NCBI GenBank assembly: GCA_900545615.1
Contig: UQZM01000054.1
Location: 1-13,152 of the forward strand
Source: an uncultured Collinsella sp.
Lineage (GTDB): Bacteria > Actinomycetota > Coriobacteriia > Coriobacteriales > Coriobacteriaceae
Direction of reading: 5' to 3'
Length of the DNA: 13,152 nucleotides
Shown here: positions 1 through 6,960 of the stretch, in pieces
Numbering within the stretch: the first letter of the stretch is position 1
Layout of the letters: every line of letters starts with the position of its first letter
Notes under the pieces: model-generated
Seen by the model: only the letters and a program-made list of their open reading frames with translations
What the model was told of the DNA's origin: nothing
Database searches by the model: none
Translations under genes and position numbers: made by a program

Positions 1-227
1 TTGCCGCGCCCCGCAGTGCCCGCTTCCCCCGAGAACAATTATCAGTGCAGGTAGAAGTCCTGCAATTTTTCATGAAACGCGGGTGTGTTCGAGGGTATCG
101 GGTTAAACGTAGTAGATGAGCCAGTTTCGTGGCGAGCGCTGCCAACCGATCCTCCGGGGACGGGAAAAGCGGGTCATTTGGGGCTGTCGGCCCCTATTTC
201 GCCGCAACCTAGATAGGTGGGATACAG
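1..227. other. Left-edge stretch without a convincing gene
   Basis: No frame here gives a credible start with a ribosome binding site and a recognisable product. On the minus strand one frame stays open for about 50 codons and ends in TGA near position 46 (C-terminal residues HEKLQDFYLH), but it has no start codon. A 24-codon minus-strand ORF from 177 also lacks a ribosome binding site. A small hairpin (GGGGC at 180-184, GCCCC at 190-194) is visible. The stretch may be a gene remnant or a dispersed intergenic repeat; no second copy occurs in this window, so this is undecided. Confidence 0.4.
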
Positions 228-260
228 AAAAACCCTGCCGCGGATAGCGGCAGGGTTTTT
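228..260 (-). terminator. Intrinsic terminator of lacF
   Basis: A perfect 14-bp inverted repeat (228-241 and 247-260) with the 5-nt loop GGATA. The stem has A5 on one flank and T5 on the other, so on either strand the hairpin is followed by a U-run. It lies 27 bp beyond the lacF stop codon and probably ends the lacI1-lacF transcript. Its symmetry would let it stop transcription arriving from the left too. Confidence 0.93.
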
Positions 261-287
261 GGAAGGGGACGAGGTTGTGAGGGCTCG

Positions 288-626
288 TTAGGCGAGCTTG
301 GCCTCGAGCTCGGCGATGCGCTTGTAGGCATCGATGGTAAAGCGGGCCTGCTTCTCCAGGATCATAGTGGTCATGAGGGTGTCCTGAGCGTGAGCCATGA
401 TGAAGGTCATCTCCATCTCGCCACCGCCGGCCTCCTGCGAAAGCAGCTTGGTCTGCGTGTCGTGGGCACCGATGAGCGCATCGCTGGCATCCTTGTGCAG
501 CTGCTCGGCCTTCTCAAAGTCACCCTCGCGAGCAGCATCGAGCGCTGCAAGCAGATCGGTCTGGGCGTCACCTGCGTATGCGACAATCTCGAATCCAACC
601 ATCGAGATTTCTTCTTTGGTTGCCAT
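288..626 (-). CDS. lacF: PTS lactose/cellobiose-type EIIA component (LacF-like)
   Basis: This is a cytosolic phosphocarrier of 112 residues, the usual length of the lactose/cellobiose IIA family. It accepts phosphate from HPr and passes it to a IIB cysteine. The family signature around residues 76-87 (IMAHAQDTLMTT) is intact: His79 is the expected phosphorylated histidine and Asp82 the residue that binds metal at the trimer interface in LacF. The whole chain looks helical, as in the known trimeric three-helix fold. The start is supported by GAAAGGAAC six bases upstream. It lies downstream of lacI1 on the same strand, with a 214-bp gap that contains its own regulatory boxes, so it likely has its own promoter plus readthrough. 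It is the only IIA gene visible, while three IICB genes follow, so it may serve all of them. A cellobiose-type (ChbA/CelC) role cannot be excluded. Confidence 0.93.
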   Translation of the reverse strand: MATKEEISMVGFEIVAYAGDAQTDLLAALDAAREGDFEKAEQLHKDASDALIGAHDTQTKLLSQEAGGGEMEMTFIMAHAQDTLMTTMILEKQARFTIDAYKRIAELEAKLA

Positions 627-692
627 GTTGCGTTCCTTTCACATATGAACCAATGGAGAGCATCGCGTCCGGGCATACGCGCTGCGTTCTGT

Positions 693-711
693 ATGACAGA
701 AACATTAACAT
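693..711 (-). promoter_or_regulatory. Possible LacI-type operator half-site in the lacF leader
   Basis: On the minus strand this reads ATGTTAATGTTTCTGTCAT. It begins with ATGTTAA, the same half-site that opens the operators in front of lacE1 and lacG2, and it lies 39 nt past the LytTR-like boxes, against 38 and 40 nt in those two promoters. It lacks the central CG and its right half fits poorly, so it may be a weak or decayed operator. Confidence 0.3.
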
Positions 712-750
712 TCAAACAAAAAAGAACAGCGCAAAACGTAATTTCGAGCT

Positions 751-801
751 ATGAACGGTCACTTTTCGTCCGTGAACGGTTTTTAAACCAATCTGAACAA
801 T
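751..801 (-). promoter_or_regulatory. LytTR-like tandem direct repeats upstream of lacF
   Basis: On the minus strand ACCGTTCAC (772-780) and ACCGTTCAT (751-759) are direct repeats 21 bp apart, pointing toward lacF. A third, degenerate box ATTGTTCAG (793-801) continues the exact 21-bp phase. Nine-bp repeats with a 12-bp spacer and core [TA][AC][CA]GTTN[AG][TG] are the known target pattern of LytTR-domain regulators. The last 9-mer of the array fits this core fully. The regulator itself is not encoded in the window. Confidence 0.6.
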
Positions 802-840
802 ATCGAACACAATTAGCGGAAACCCAAACAGACCCGCGCC

Positions 841-1845
841 CTAGCGCCAATCGCGCACCGTATCGCCCTCGACGAGCACGCCCGGAAACAGCATGTGCTC
901 CACACCGGGTTCAACGCCCTCGGCGCCGGCAATCTTGTCGACCGCCCACATGCCGACGCGCTTGTTGTCAAAGCGCACCGTGGTCAGGCGACGGTCGGGC
1001 ACGATATCGCCCAGGCTATCGTCAACACCCACCACGCTCACGTCCTGGGGCACGCACTTCCCGCGCGACTCGAGCCCACGGATGCAGCCGTAGGCCATGG
1101 CGTCGTTGGAGGCATAAATGGCCGTGCAGGTCGGATCATCCGCAAGCACCTGGCCGGCAGCATATCCACTCTGCGCCGTCCAGTCGCCGCGCACGAGCTG
1201 CGGGGGCTCAATGCCATGCGCACGCAATGTCTCACGCCAGCCTTCCTCGCGCCGCATGCCCGAAAGCGAGCGCTCGGGGCACGAGATAAAGTGCACGGTT
1301 TTGTGCCCCCGCCCCAGCAAGTACTCGACCACCTGGCGCGAGCAATCGAACTGGTCGTTATCGACCGTTGAACAGAGCGGGTGCTCCAACATCGTAACGA
1401 GCACCGTCTGCATGCCGGGCAGCGGCTCGAAGGTTCCAAAGTCCGCCGGCATGCGGTTCATAATCACAACCATGCCATCCACCGGCAGTGCGCTCATGCG
1501 CGACGATGCGCTCTCGAGGGTATACGGATGCCCGTCTGCTTTAGTGAGGGTGATGGCATAGCCATGTTTGTCGGCCGCTGCGGCAAAGCCCTCCATACGG
1601 TCGAGATTGCCGGTGCCGGTAATGTTGAACATGGCGACGCCGACGGTCTTAAACTTGCCACGGCGCAGCGATCGACCGGCAAAATTGGGGCGATACCCCA
1701 GCTCGCGCATGGCGGCACGCACGCGTTCCTTGGTCTCGGGGCGCACGCTGGGCGAATCGTGCACCGTACGCGAGACTGTCTGCTCCGAGACGCCCGCGAG
1801 GCGCGCTACGTCTTTGACGGATACCGATTTTTTAACAGCGGCCAT
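841..1845 (-). CDS. LacI-family transcriptional regulator 1
   Basis: This is a full-length sugar-responsive repressor of 334 residues. The N-terminal helix-turn-helix spans about residues 8-28 (VKDVARLAGVSEQTVSR). Glu21-Gln22 sit at the positions that read the operator in LacI (Tyr17-Gln18), and hinge Leu60 matches the Leu56 that intercalates into a central CpG. The rest is a periplasmic-binding-protein-like effector domain with the conserved segments RGDW, SGYAAG and ASNDAMAYG. The start at 1845 is supported by AGAAAGAT upstream and by the usual position of the HTH. It is transcribed divergently from lacE1 and upstream of lacF. A 16-bp operator-like palindrome lies 15 bp before its start, with two related copies before lacE1, so it probably controls both itself and lacE1-lacG1. 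The inducer is unknown; a phosphorylated beta-glycoside or galactoside is likely. Confidence 0.92.
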   Translation of the reverse strand: MAAVKKSVSVKDVARLAGVSEQTVSRTVHDSPSVRPETKERVRAAMRELGYRPNFAGRSLRRGKFKTVGVAMFNITGTGNLDRMEGFAAAADKHGYAITLTKADGHPYTLESASSRMSALPVDGMVVIMNRMPADFGTFEPLPGMQTVLVTMLEHPLCSTVDNDQFDCSRQVVEYLLGRGHKTVHFISCPERSLSGMRREEGWRETLRAHGIEPPQLVRGDWTAQSGYAAGQVLADDPTCTAIYASNDAMAYGCIRGLESRGKCVPQDVSVVGVDDSLGDIVPDRRLTTVRFDNKRVGMWAVDKIAGAEGVEPGVEHMLFPGVLVEGDTVRDWR

Positions 1846-1859
1846 AGGTCGATCTTTCT

Positions 1860-1875
1860 ATGTCAACGATGCCAT
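1860..1875. promoter_or_regulatory. LacI1 operator copy near its own start
   Basis: ATGTCAACGATGCCAT matches the operator at 2005-2020 in 14 of 16 positions and has the same central CG. It lies 15 bp upstream of the lacI1 start codon, a place suited to autorepression. Assignment to LacI1 is inferred from position and from the shared sequence of the three copies. Confidence 0.6.
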
Positions 1876-1936
1876 TGGTGGCACCTTGCGCAGTCATTTT
1901 TAACGCCTTCAAGTATATCCAACGCCTCCCCCACCA

Positions 1937-1966
1937 TACGCTCACCACCCAAAACCTACCGTTCAC
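1937..1966 (+). promoter_or_regulatory. LytTR-like tandem direct repeats upstream of lacE1
   Basis: TACGCTCAC (1937-1945) and ACCGTTCAC (1958-1966) form a direct repeat of exactly 21 bp, pointing to lacE1. The first box is degenerate (6 of 9 matches). An inverted CCGAACGG follows at 1983-1990. The first LacI-type operator starts 38 nt after the second box, which is nearly the spacing seen at lacG2. Confidence 0.5.
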
Positions 1967-2004
1967 CGACATTTTTGCTTCCCCGAACGGCTTTTAGCGC
2001 CCAA

Positions 2005-2020
2005 ATGTTAACGTTGCCAT
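2005..2020. promoter_or_regulatory. LacI1 operator upstream of lacE1 (proximal to the boxes)
   Basis: ATGTTAACGTTGCCAT is an imperfect palindrome centred on CG, with half-sites ATGTTAA and ATGGCAA. It is repeated in inverted orientation at 2125-2140 with 15 of 16 identities. The central CG agrees with the CpG-intercalating leucine of LacI1. Its position just after the likely promoter suggests repression by blocking transcription. Confidence 0.7.
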
Positions 2021-2124
2021 TATGCAAACACAGAGCCACCGGGCGGCTCAAACGTTTACGCGTAAGGAATCGACGGTTCGCAGGCACAGGAACCACCGGT
2101 TCGCTTCTTTTTTTGTGTCACAAA

Positions 2125-2140
2125 ATGGCAACGTCAACAT
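2125..2140. promoter_or_regulatory. Second LacI1 operator, inverted, in the lacE1 leader
   Basis: ATGGCAACGTCAACAT reads ATGTTGACGTTGCCAT on the minus strand, one base different from the copy at 2005-2020. The centres are 120 bp apart, a distance at which a tetrameric or paired repressor could form a DNA loop. It lies 62 bp before the lacE1 start codon. Confidence 0.68.
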
Positions 2141-2202
2141 TTTGGCAACCGAATGTCAAAAGCTACCATCGTTGCTAACCCACCGACTCTTAGGAGCATT
2201 GC

Positions 2203-3969
2203 ATGGAGCAACTCATCGCCATCATCGAAAAGGGCCAGCCCTTTTTCAACGCGATCGCCCGCAACAAGTACCTCAAGGCGATCCGCGACGGCTTTATCTC
2301 CGTCATCCCCATCATCATCTTCTCGTCCATCTTCTGCCTGGTAGCCTCGGTCCCCAACATCTGGGGTTTCTACTGGCCCGATGACATCAACAACGCTCTG
2401 TGGAAGTGCTACAACTACTCCATGGGCATCCTGGCCATCGCCTGCGCCGCCACCACGGCCAAGCACTTCGCCGACGCTCAGAACCGCGACCTGCCCAAGA
2501 ACAACCAGATCAACTTTATCTCATGCATGTGCGCGGCCATCGTCGGCTTCTTGCTCCTTTCGAGCGACACGATCGCCACGGACGCCGCCAGCGGTTTCAA
2601 CACCACCTACCTTGGTTCCAAGGGCCTGCTGACCGCCTTCATCGCTGCGTTTGTGACCGGCATCATCTACAAGTTCTTCATTAAGCGCAACATCACCGTC
2701 AAGATGCCCGAGCAGGTTCCGCCCAACATCTCGCAGACCTTTAAGGACATCATCCCCTTCTCCGTCTGCATCACCGTCTTTTGGGTTTTTGACATCGTCT
2801 TCCGCGCTGCTTTTGGCTTCTGCTTTGCCCAGGGCGTCATCCAGGTGTTCCAGCCCCTGTTCACCGCTGCCGATGGCTACATCGGCCTCGCTGTGATCTA
2901 CGGCGCCATGAGCCTGTTCTGGTTCGTGGGCGTCCACGGCCCCTCGATCGTCGAGCCCGCCATCGCCGCCGCCCTCGTTGCCAACATGACCGACAACCTG
3001 GCTGCGTTCCAGGCTGGCCAGCACGCTTCCGCTGTCCTGACCCAGGGTGCCCAGTACTTCGTCGTCTGCATGGGCGGCACCGGCGCCACGCTCGTCCTGG
3101 TCTTTATGTTCTGCTTCCTGGCCAAGTCTCAGGAGATGCGCGCCGTCGGTAAGGCCGCCATCGTCCCCGTCTGCTTTGCCGTCAACGAGCCGCTGCTGTT
3201 CGCCGCACCCATCGTGCTCAATCCCGTCTTCTTTGTCCCGTTTGTCTTTGCCCCGATCGCCAACATCTGGATCCTCAAGATCTTTATCGACTTCTTGGGC
3301 ATGAACGGCTTTATGTACACCCTGCCCTGGACCGTCCCCGGCCCCATCGGCACCATCATGGGCCTGGGCTTCCAGCCGCTCGCCTTTGTGATGCTCGCCC
3401 TTATCCTGGTCGTCGACTTCGTTCTGTACTATCCGTTCTTCCGTGCCTATGACGCCCAGAAGTGCGCCGAGGAGGCCGAGATTTCCGAGGAGGAGCTCGC
3501 CGCCAAGAACGCCGAGAAGGCCGCCAAGCTCAACGATGCCTTCCAGGGCAAGGCTGACGCCAAGAGCGTTGCCGCCGGCGCTGCTGCCGAGTCCGTGAAG
3601 GCCGACGCTCCCGCCGCTGTCGCCACTGAGGCAACGACCGCCAGTGACCTCAACGGCAAGCGCGTGCTCGTGCTCTGCCAGGGTGGCGGTACCTCGGGCC
3701 TGCTCGCCAACGCGCTGGCCAAGGCCGCCAAGGAGCGCGGCATCAATCTTGAGACCGCTGCCGAGGCCTATGGCAACCACGTTGACATGCTCCCCGACTT
3801 TGACCTGGTCGTCCTGGCCCCGCAGGCCGCAAGCTACCTGGCCGACCTGCAGAAGGACTGCGAGCGCGTGGGCAACAAATGCGTCGCCTGCCGCGGTAAG
3901 CAGTACATCGAGCTCTCCCAGAACGGCGACAAGTCTCTCGCCTTCGTAAGCGAGCAACTCTCGAAGTAA
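2203..3969 (+). CDS. lacE: PTS lactose-type EIICB permease 1 (LacE-like)
   Basis: This inner-membrane transporter imports a beta-galactoside or beta-glucoside and phosphorylates it. Its 588 residues and IIC-then-IIB order match LacE. The IIC part (about residues 1-425) is a multi-pass membrane domain containing the substrate-site motifs VGVHGPS (His245) and AVNEPLLFAAP (Glu329). An acidic, Ala-rich linker (about 425-483) joins it to a C-terminal IIB domain with the P-loop LCQGGGTSG, where Cys492 is the phosphorylated cysteine. The start follows AGGAG at a six-base gap. It is the first gene of the lacE1-lacG1 operon. Operators for LacI1 and LytTR-like boxes precede it. No IIA domain is attached, so it depends on a separate IIA, presumably LacF. 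The substrate cannot be fixed from sequence; lactose or cellobiose are both possible. Confidence 0.93.
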   Translation: MEQLIAIIEKGQPFFNAIARNKYLKAIRDGFISVIPIIIFSSIFCLVASVPNIWGFYWPDDINNALWKCYNYSMGILAIACAATTAKHFADAQNRDLPKNNQINFISCMCAAIVGFLLLSSDTIATDAASGFNTTYLGSKGLLTAFIAAFVTGIIYKFFIKRNITVKMPEQVPPNISQTFKDIIPFSVCITVFWVFDIVFRAAFGFCFAQGVIQVFQPLFTAADGYIGLAVIYGAMSLFWFVGVHGPSIVEPAIAAALVANMTDNLAAFQAGQHASAVLTQGAQYFVVCMGGTGATLVLVFMFCFLAKSQEMRAVGKAAIVPVCFAVNEPLLFAAPIVLNPVFFVPFVFAPIANIWILKIFIDFLGMNGFMYTLPWTVPGPIGTIMGLGFQPLAFVMLALILVVDFVLYYPFFRAYDAQKCAEEAEISEEELAAKNAEKAAKLNDAFQGKADAKSVAAGAAAESVKADAPAAVATEATTASDLNGKRVLVLCQGGGTSGLLANALAKAAKERGINLETAAEAYGNHVDMLPDFDLVVLAPQAASYLADLQKDCERVGNKCVACRGKQYIELSQNGDKSLAFVSEQLSK

Positions 3970-3978
3970 GTAACGCTC

Positions 3979-4012
3979 AGGGCCAGCCGACCATCCAAGA
4001 CCGGCTGGCCCT
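3979..4012 (+). other. Intercistronic stem-loop between lacE1 and lacG1
   Basis: An 11-bp perfect stem (AGGGCCAGCCG at 3979-3989 with its complement at 4002-4012) encloses a 12-nt loop. No U-run follows, so it is not a standard terminator. It starts 9 bp after the lacE1 stop and ends 23 bp before the lacG1 start. It could protect the lacE1 message from 3' decay or reduce lacG1 expression. Confidence 0.7.
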
Positions 4013-4035
4013 TCGATTTAGACGATTGGATCATC

Positions 4036-5475
4036 ATGTCCGTTAACCCTGCTAGCGTCACCAACCCGCCCGCACAGTTTCCCGAGGACTTTGTCTTTGG
4101 CGGCGCCACCGCTGCCTACCAGGTAGAGGGCGAGACCCGCACTCACGGTAAGGGCAAAGTCGCCTGGGACGACTTCCTGGAGGCCCAGGGGCGCTTCTCC
4201 CCCGATCCCGCCTCGGACTTCTACAACCAGTACCCCGTCGACTTGGAGCTGTGCGAGGAGTTCGGTATCAACGGCATTCGCCTCTCCATCGCCTGGAGCC
4301 GCATCTTCCCCAACGGTACCGGCGAAATCAACCCCGAGGGTGTGCAGTTCTACCACGATCTCTTCGCCGAGTGCCACAAGCACCACGTTGAGCCGTTTGT
4401 CACGCTGCATCACTTTGACACGCCGCTGCCCCTCTTTGAGAAGGGCGACTTCCTCAACCGCGAGACCATCGACGCCTTTGTGGACTTTGCCACCTTCTGC
4501 TTTAAGGAGTATGCCGACCAGGTGACCTACTGGTTCACCTTTAACGAGATCTGGGCCGACGCCTCCAACACCTACATCGAGGGCACCTTCCCCGGTGGCG
4601 TCAAGGCGCATCTTGCCGAGGCCTTCCAGTGCGAGCACAACATGATGCTCGCCCACGCCAAGGCAGTGCTGGCCTTCCACAACGGCGGCTTTAAGGGCAA
4701 AATCGGCGTCATTCAGTCGCTGGAGTTTAAGTACCCGCTCAACGAGAACGACCCCGCCGACATCAAGGCCGCCAACAACGAGCACGTGCTGCAAAACCAG
4801 TTTTTGCTCGACGCCACCTTCCGCGGCGACTACGCGCCCGACACCATCGAGTGCGCCAACCGCCTGGCTGCCGTCTCGGGCGGCACCATCGAGATCCTAG
4901 ACGAGGATCTGGAAATCATGCGCGAGGCCGCGCTCTACAACGACTACCTGGGCGTTAACAACTACCAGTGCCGTTTCTTGAAGGCTTACGACGGCGAGAA
5001 CGACCTGCACCACAATGGTACGGGCGAGAAGGGCACCGGCCGCTGGCGCGTCAAGGGCATTGGCGAGCACGTGAACAAGCCCGGCATCCCCACCACCGAC
5101 TGGGACTGGATCATCTATCCCGAGGGTCTGTTCGATCTGCTCGTCTACATTAAGCAGCACTACCCCAACTACAAGCAGATCTTCATCACCGAGAACGGCA
5201 TGGGCTACAAAGACCCCTACAAGGACGGTTTTGTGGACGACCAGCCGCGCATCGACTACATCGAGCAGCACCTGCGCTGGTTGCTCAAGGCCATGGAGGT
5301 GGGCGTCAACGTGGGCGGCTACTTCCTGTGGAGCCTGCAGGATCAGTTCTCCTGGACCAATGGCTACAACAAGCGTTACGGCTTCTTCTACGTTGACTTT
5401 GAAACCCAGAAGCGAACGCCCAAGGCAAGCGCATACTGGTATAAGCACGTGGCGCAGACCCGTCGTCTGGACTAG
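4036..5475 (+). CDS. lacG: GH1 6-phospho-beta-galactosidase/glucosidase 1 (LacG-like)
   Basis: This is a cytosolic glycoside hydrolase family 1 enzyme of 479 residues, full length for the family. It hydrolyses the 6-phospho-disaccharide produced by the PTS. The N-terminal GH1 signature is FVFGGATAAYQVEG. The acid/base is Glu171 in WFTFNEI and the nucleophile is Glu386 in ITENGMG. The segment around 433-450 (FSWTNGYNKRYG) carries Ser439, Lys446 and Tyr448, equivalent to the residues that hold the 6-phosphate in LacG. Trp440 after the serine resembles the 6-phospho-beta-galactosidase branch rather than BglA-type glucosidases, which is suggestive only. The ribosome binding site is weak (GGA five bases before ATG), and a stem-loop lies upstream, so translation may be lower than that of lacE1. 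It ends the first operon, before a strong terminator. Confidence 0.92.
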   Translation: MSVNPASVTNPPAQFPEDFVFGGATAAYQVEGETRTHGKGKVAWDDFLEAQGRFSPDPASDFYNQYPVDLELCEEFGINGIRLSIAWSRIFPNGTGEINPEGVQFYHDLFAECHKHHVEPFVTLHHFDTPLPLFEKGDFLNRETIDAFVDFATFCFKEYADQVTYWFTFNEIWADASNTYIEGTFPGGVKAHLAEAFQCEHNMMLAHAKAVLAFHNGGFKGKIGVIQSLEFKYPLNENDPADIKAANNEHVLQNQFLLDATFRGDYAPDTIECANRLAAVSGGTIEILDEDLEIMREAALYNDYLGVNNYQCRFLKAYDGENDLHHNGTGEKGTGRWRVKGIGEHVNKPGIPTTDWDWIIYPEGLFDLLVYIKQHYPNYKQIFITENGMGYKDPYKDGFVDDQPRIDYIEQHLRWLLKAMEVGVNVGGYFLWSLQDQFSWTNGYNKRYGFFYVDFETQKRTPKASAYWYKHVAQTRRLD

Positions 5476-5520
5476 CGACTGGCGGGGTTGCCCGCTCACA
5501 CAACCTGTCCCCATTTCTCA

Positions 5521-5565
5521 GCCGGGGGCGGCACGTCACACGGCGCGCCGCCCCCGGCCTTTTTT
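5521..5565 (+). terminator. Intrinsic terminator of the lacE1-lacG1 operon
   Basis: A 12-bp perfect GC-rich stem (GCCGGGGGCGGC at 5521-5532 with its complement at 5547-5558), a 14-nt loop, then C and six T. It begins 45 bp after the lacG1 stop. On the other strand no U-run follows, so it is directed to the plus strand. Confidence 0.93.
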
Positions 5566-5583
5566 GGGCGGACCGTGTCGCAC

Positions 5584-5648
5584 GTTTGTCTCAATCTGTA
5601 ACATCTAGCCGAGTTTTTGGGTCCTAGCTGTTACAGATTGAGACGAAC
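5584..5648. repeat. Palindromic repeat copy A (subtype 1)
   Basis: A long inverted repeat with 25-nt arms at 5584-5608 and 5624-5648 and a 15-nt centre. Only a T-to-C and a T-to-G difference break the pairing. The arms contain TCAATCTGTAACA and TGTTACAGATTGA. It belongs to a family of five copies in this window and lies between the convergent ends of lacG1 and lacI2. It may be a REP/BIME-like element or act in 3'-end formation. Confidence 0.88.
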
Positions 5649-5669
5649 AGGATTGCTCTTTCCGAAGAA

Positions 5670-5724
5670 TCTAAATCTGTAACACGTAGCCCGCTTTTGA
5701 CCGTCTACCTGTTACAAATCGAGA
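5670..5724. repeat. Palindromic repeat copy B (subtype 2)
   Basis: Arms at 5670-5689 and 5705-5724 (16 of 20 paired) enclose a centre with CTTTTGACCGT, which differs from copy A but is shared with copy D. The innermost arm reads GTAG/CTAC where copy A reads CTAG/CTAG, a compensatory pair change. It starts 81 bp after the equivalent point of copy A. Confidence 0.82.
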
Positions 5725-5739
5725 CAGACGGAGTAGGAC

Positions 5740-6768
5740 CTAACCCCGTATGTCCCTAACAGTCGAGCGTTCGACCAGCGTACTCGGCACATGAATCGCC
5801 TCGATAGACGAGCTCTCTCCAATCGCCGCCTCAAACGCAAGCTTACCGACACCGCGCAAATCAAATCGCAGCGTCGTCAGCCGATTGTGAGGAACAAGTC
5901 CCTCGAGTGCGTCGTCGATACCAACCACGCTCACGTCGTCGGGCACGGACAGGCCCGCGTTCTCGAGCGCGGCGATAACGCCCAGCGCCATCTGGTCATT
6001 TGCCGCAAGCACGGCAGTCGGCGTCTGCGACCCGCCGGCAAGCACCTCGGCCGCAATCCGCTCGCCCATGGCGTACCCACTGTCCGCACTCCAATCGCCA
6101 CGCAGCATCGGAGCGGCATCGACATGAGCACGACCCAGCGTATCGCGCCAACCGGCCTCACGAAAACGCGAGGAAATCGAGTTTTCCGGACCCGCCACAA
6201 ACCGCATATTCGAGTGACCATGTTCCAGCAGATAATTGGTCAACAGCTCGCACGAACCATACTGGTCGGAGTCGATCGTCGTGCAGCGCGGATGCGCATA
6301 CATGGACAGGATGACCGTTCGCACTCCCGGCTGGGGAACAAACTCCTCAAAATCGGGAGCCATGCGGTTCATGTTGAGAATCATGCCGTCGACGGGTCGC
6401 TCGACCATGCGGCGCGAGGCATCGGCAAGTGCATAGGGCTTGTCGCCGCCCATCTCGATCATAGTGACGGCAAAATCGTGCTCGCGCGCCGCTTGCATGA
6501 TACCCTCGAGCGTCGCCAGGTTACCGACACGTGTGATGTTGTACATGCACAGGCCAATAGAACGATACGACCCGCCGCGCAACGCCGCTCCAGCAAAATT
6601 GGGACGAAAGCCCAGCTCTTCCATGGCGGCCAGCACACGCTTGCGCGTCTTTTCCGTCACGTTGGGCATACCGTTGACCACGCGAGACACAGTCTGGCGG
6701 CTCACGCCAGCGAGCGCCGCAACCTCTGCCGCGCTCGCCGAACGACCATTCCTTGTCTGCTGATCCAT
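5740..6768 (-). CDS. LacI-family transcriptional regulator 2
   Basis: This is a full-length repressor, 342 residues from the preferred ATG at 6768. The HTH spans about residues 13-31 (AAEVAALAGVSRQTVSR), with Arg24-Gln25 at the base-reading positions and hinge Leu63. The effector domain contains LRGDW, SGYAMG and AANDQMALG. The frame stays open to an ATG at 6825, but that start has no ribosome binding site and would add a 19-residue tail not expected in this family. A GTG at 6777, preceded by AGCAGG at five bases, is also possible. The gene faces away from lacG2. An operator-like site lies at 6829-6844 and two more lie in front of lacG2, so it likely represses itself and lacG2-lacE2. Compared with LacI1 and LacI3 it has a short insertion before TAVLAAND. 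Confidence 0.9.
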   Translation of the reverse strand: MDQQTRNGRSASAAEVAALAGVSRQTVSRVVNGMPNVTEKTRKRVLAAMEELGFRPNFAGAALRGGSYRSIGLCMYNITRVGNLATLEGIMQAAREHDFAVTMIEMGGDKPYALADASRRMVERPVDGMILNMNRMAPDFEEFVPQPGVRTVILSMYAHPRCTTIDSDQYGSCELLTNYLLEHGHSNMRFVAGPENSISSRFREAGWRDTLGRAHVDAAPMLRGDWSADSGYAMGERIAAEVLAGGSQTPTAVLAANDQMALGVIAALENAGLSVPDDVSVVGIDDALEGLVPHNRLTTLRFDLRGVGKLAFEAAIGESSSIEAIHVPSTLVERSTVRDIRG

Positions 6769-6828
6769 GCCTTCCACGCTAACCTGCTTCCCAACTATTC
6801 CCCGCGCCCATGGCGCATCGTACATACA

Positions 6829-6844
6829 TTGATAACGTGCTCAT
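6829..6844. promoter_or_regulatory. LacI2 operator copy near its own gene
   Basis: TTGATAACGTGCTCAT shares 14 of 16 bases with 6961-6976 and the full right half CGTGCTCAT with both lacG2 operators. It sits 60 bp upstream of the preferred lacI2 start, consistent with autoregulation, and would touch the start codon if the ATG at 6825 were used. Confidence 0.62.
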
Positions 6845-6890
6845 GATACCCGAGCCATATACCACAACATGAAAACTTCTGTCAATCAAA

Positions 6891-6920
6891 ACCGCTTACC
6901 GAACAAATACAACCGTTCGC
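6891..6920 (+). promoter_or_regulatory. LytTR-like tandem direct repeats upstream of lacG2
   Basis: ACCGCTTAC (6891-6899) and ACCGTTCGC (6912-6920) are direct repeats with an exact 21-bp period. They end 24 nt before a TATACA hexamer, so an activator bound here would abut the -35 region. The first operator begins 40 nt after the second box. Confidence 0.6.
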
Positions 6921-6944
6921 GGCTGTTTGAAGTTGTTTTGTTTC

Positions 6945-6950
6945 TATACA
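6945..6950 (+). promoter_or_regulatory. Candidate -10 element of the lacG2-lacE2 promoter
   Basis: TATACA resembles the -10 consensus TATAAT. No good -35 hexamer lies 16-18 bp upstream; instead the LytTR-like boxes end there, which would suit an activator-dependent promoter. A start site near 6957 would put the first operator immediately downstream. Confidence 0.45.
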
Positions 6951-6960
6951 TCCCAGCCGG

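Noticed and set aside
390..1289. Plus-strand open frame across lacF and lacI1
   Set aside because: It crosses the antisense of two real genes and their regulatory gap. The translation is Arg/Pro/Ala-rich with no domain.
2056..2065. Palindrome TTACGCGTAA between the two LacI1 operators
   Set aside because: It is a 10-bp palindrome with no second copy in the window and no match to the operator sets, so too short to call.
2521..3957. Minus-strand open frame (478 codons) over lacE1
   Set aside because: It is the complementary-frame shadow of lacE1, with biased composition and no recognisable motif.
5584..5724. Insertion sequence or MITE ends
   Set aside because: There is no transposase and no evident target duplication, and the units occur as regular tandem arrays. 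A mobile origin cannot be excluded but is not supported.
6769..6825. N-terminal extension of LacI2 from the ATG at 6825
   Set aside because: That start has no ribosome binding site and would place the HTH unusually far from the N-terminus. The ATG at 6768 or the GTG at 6777 fits better.
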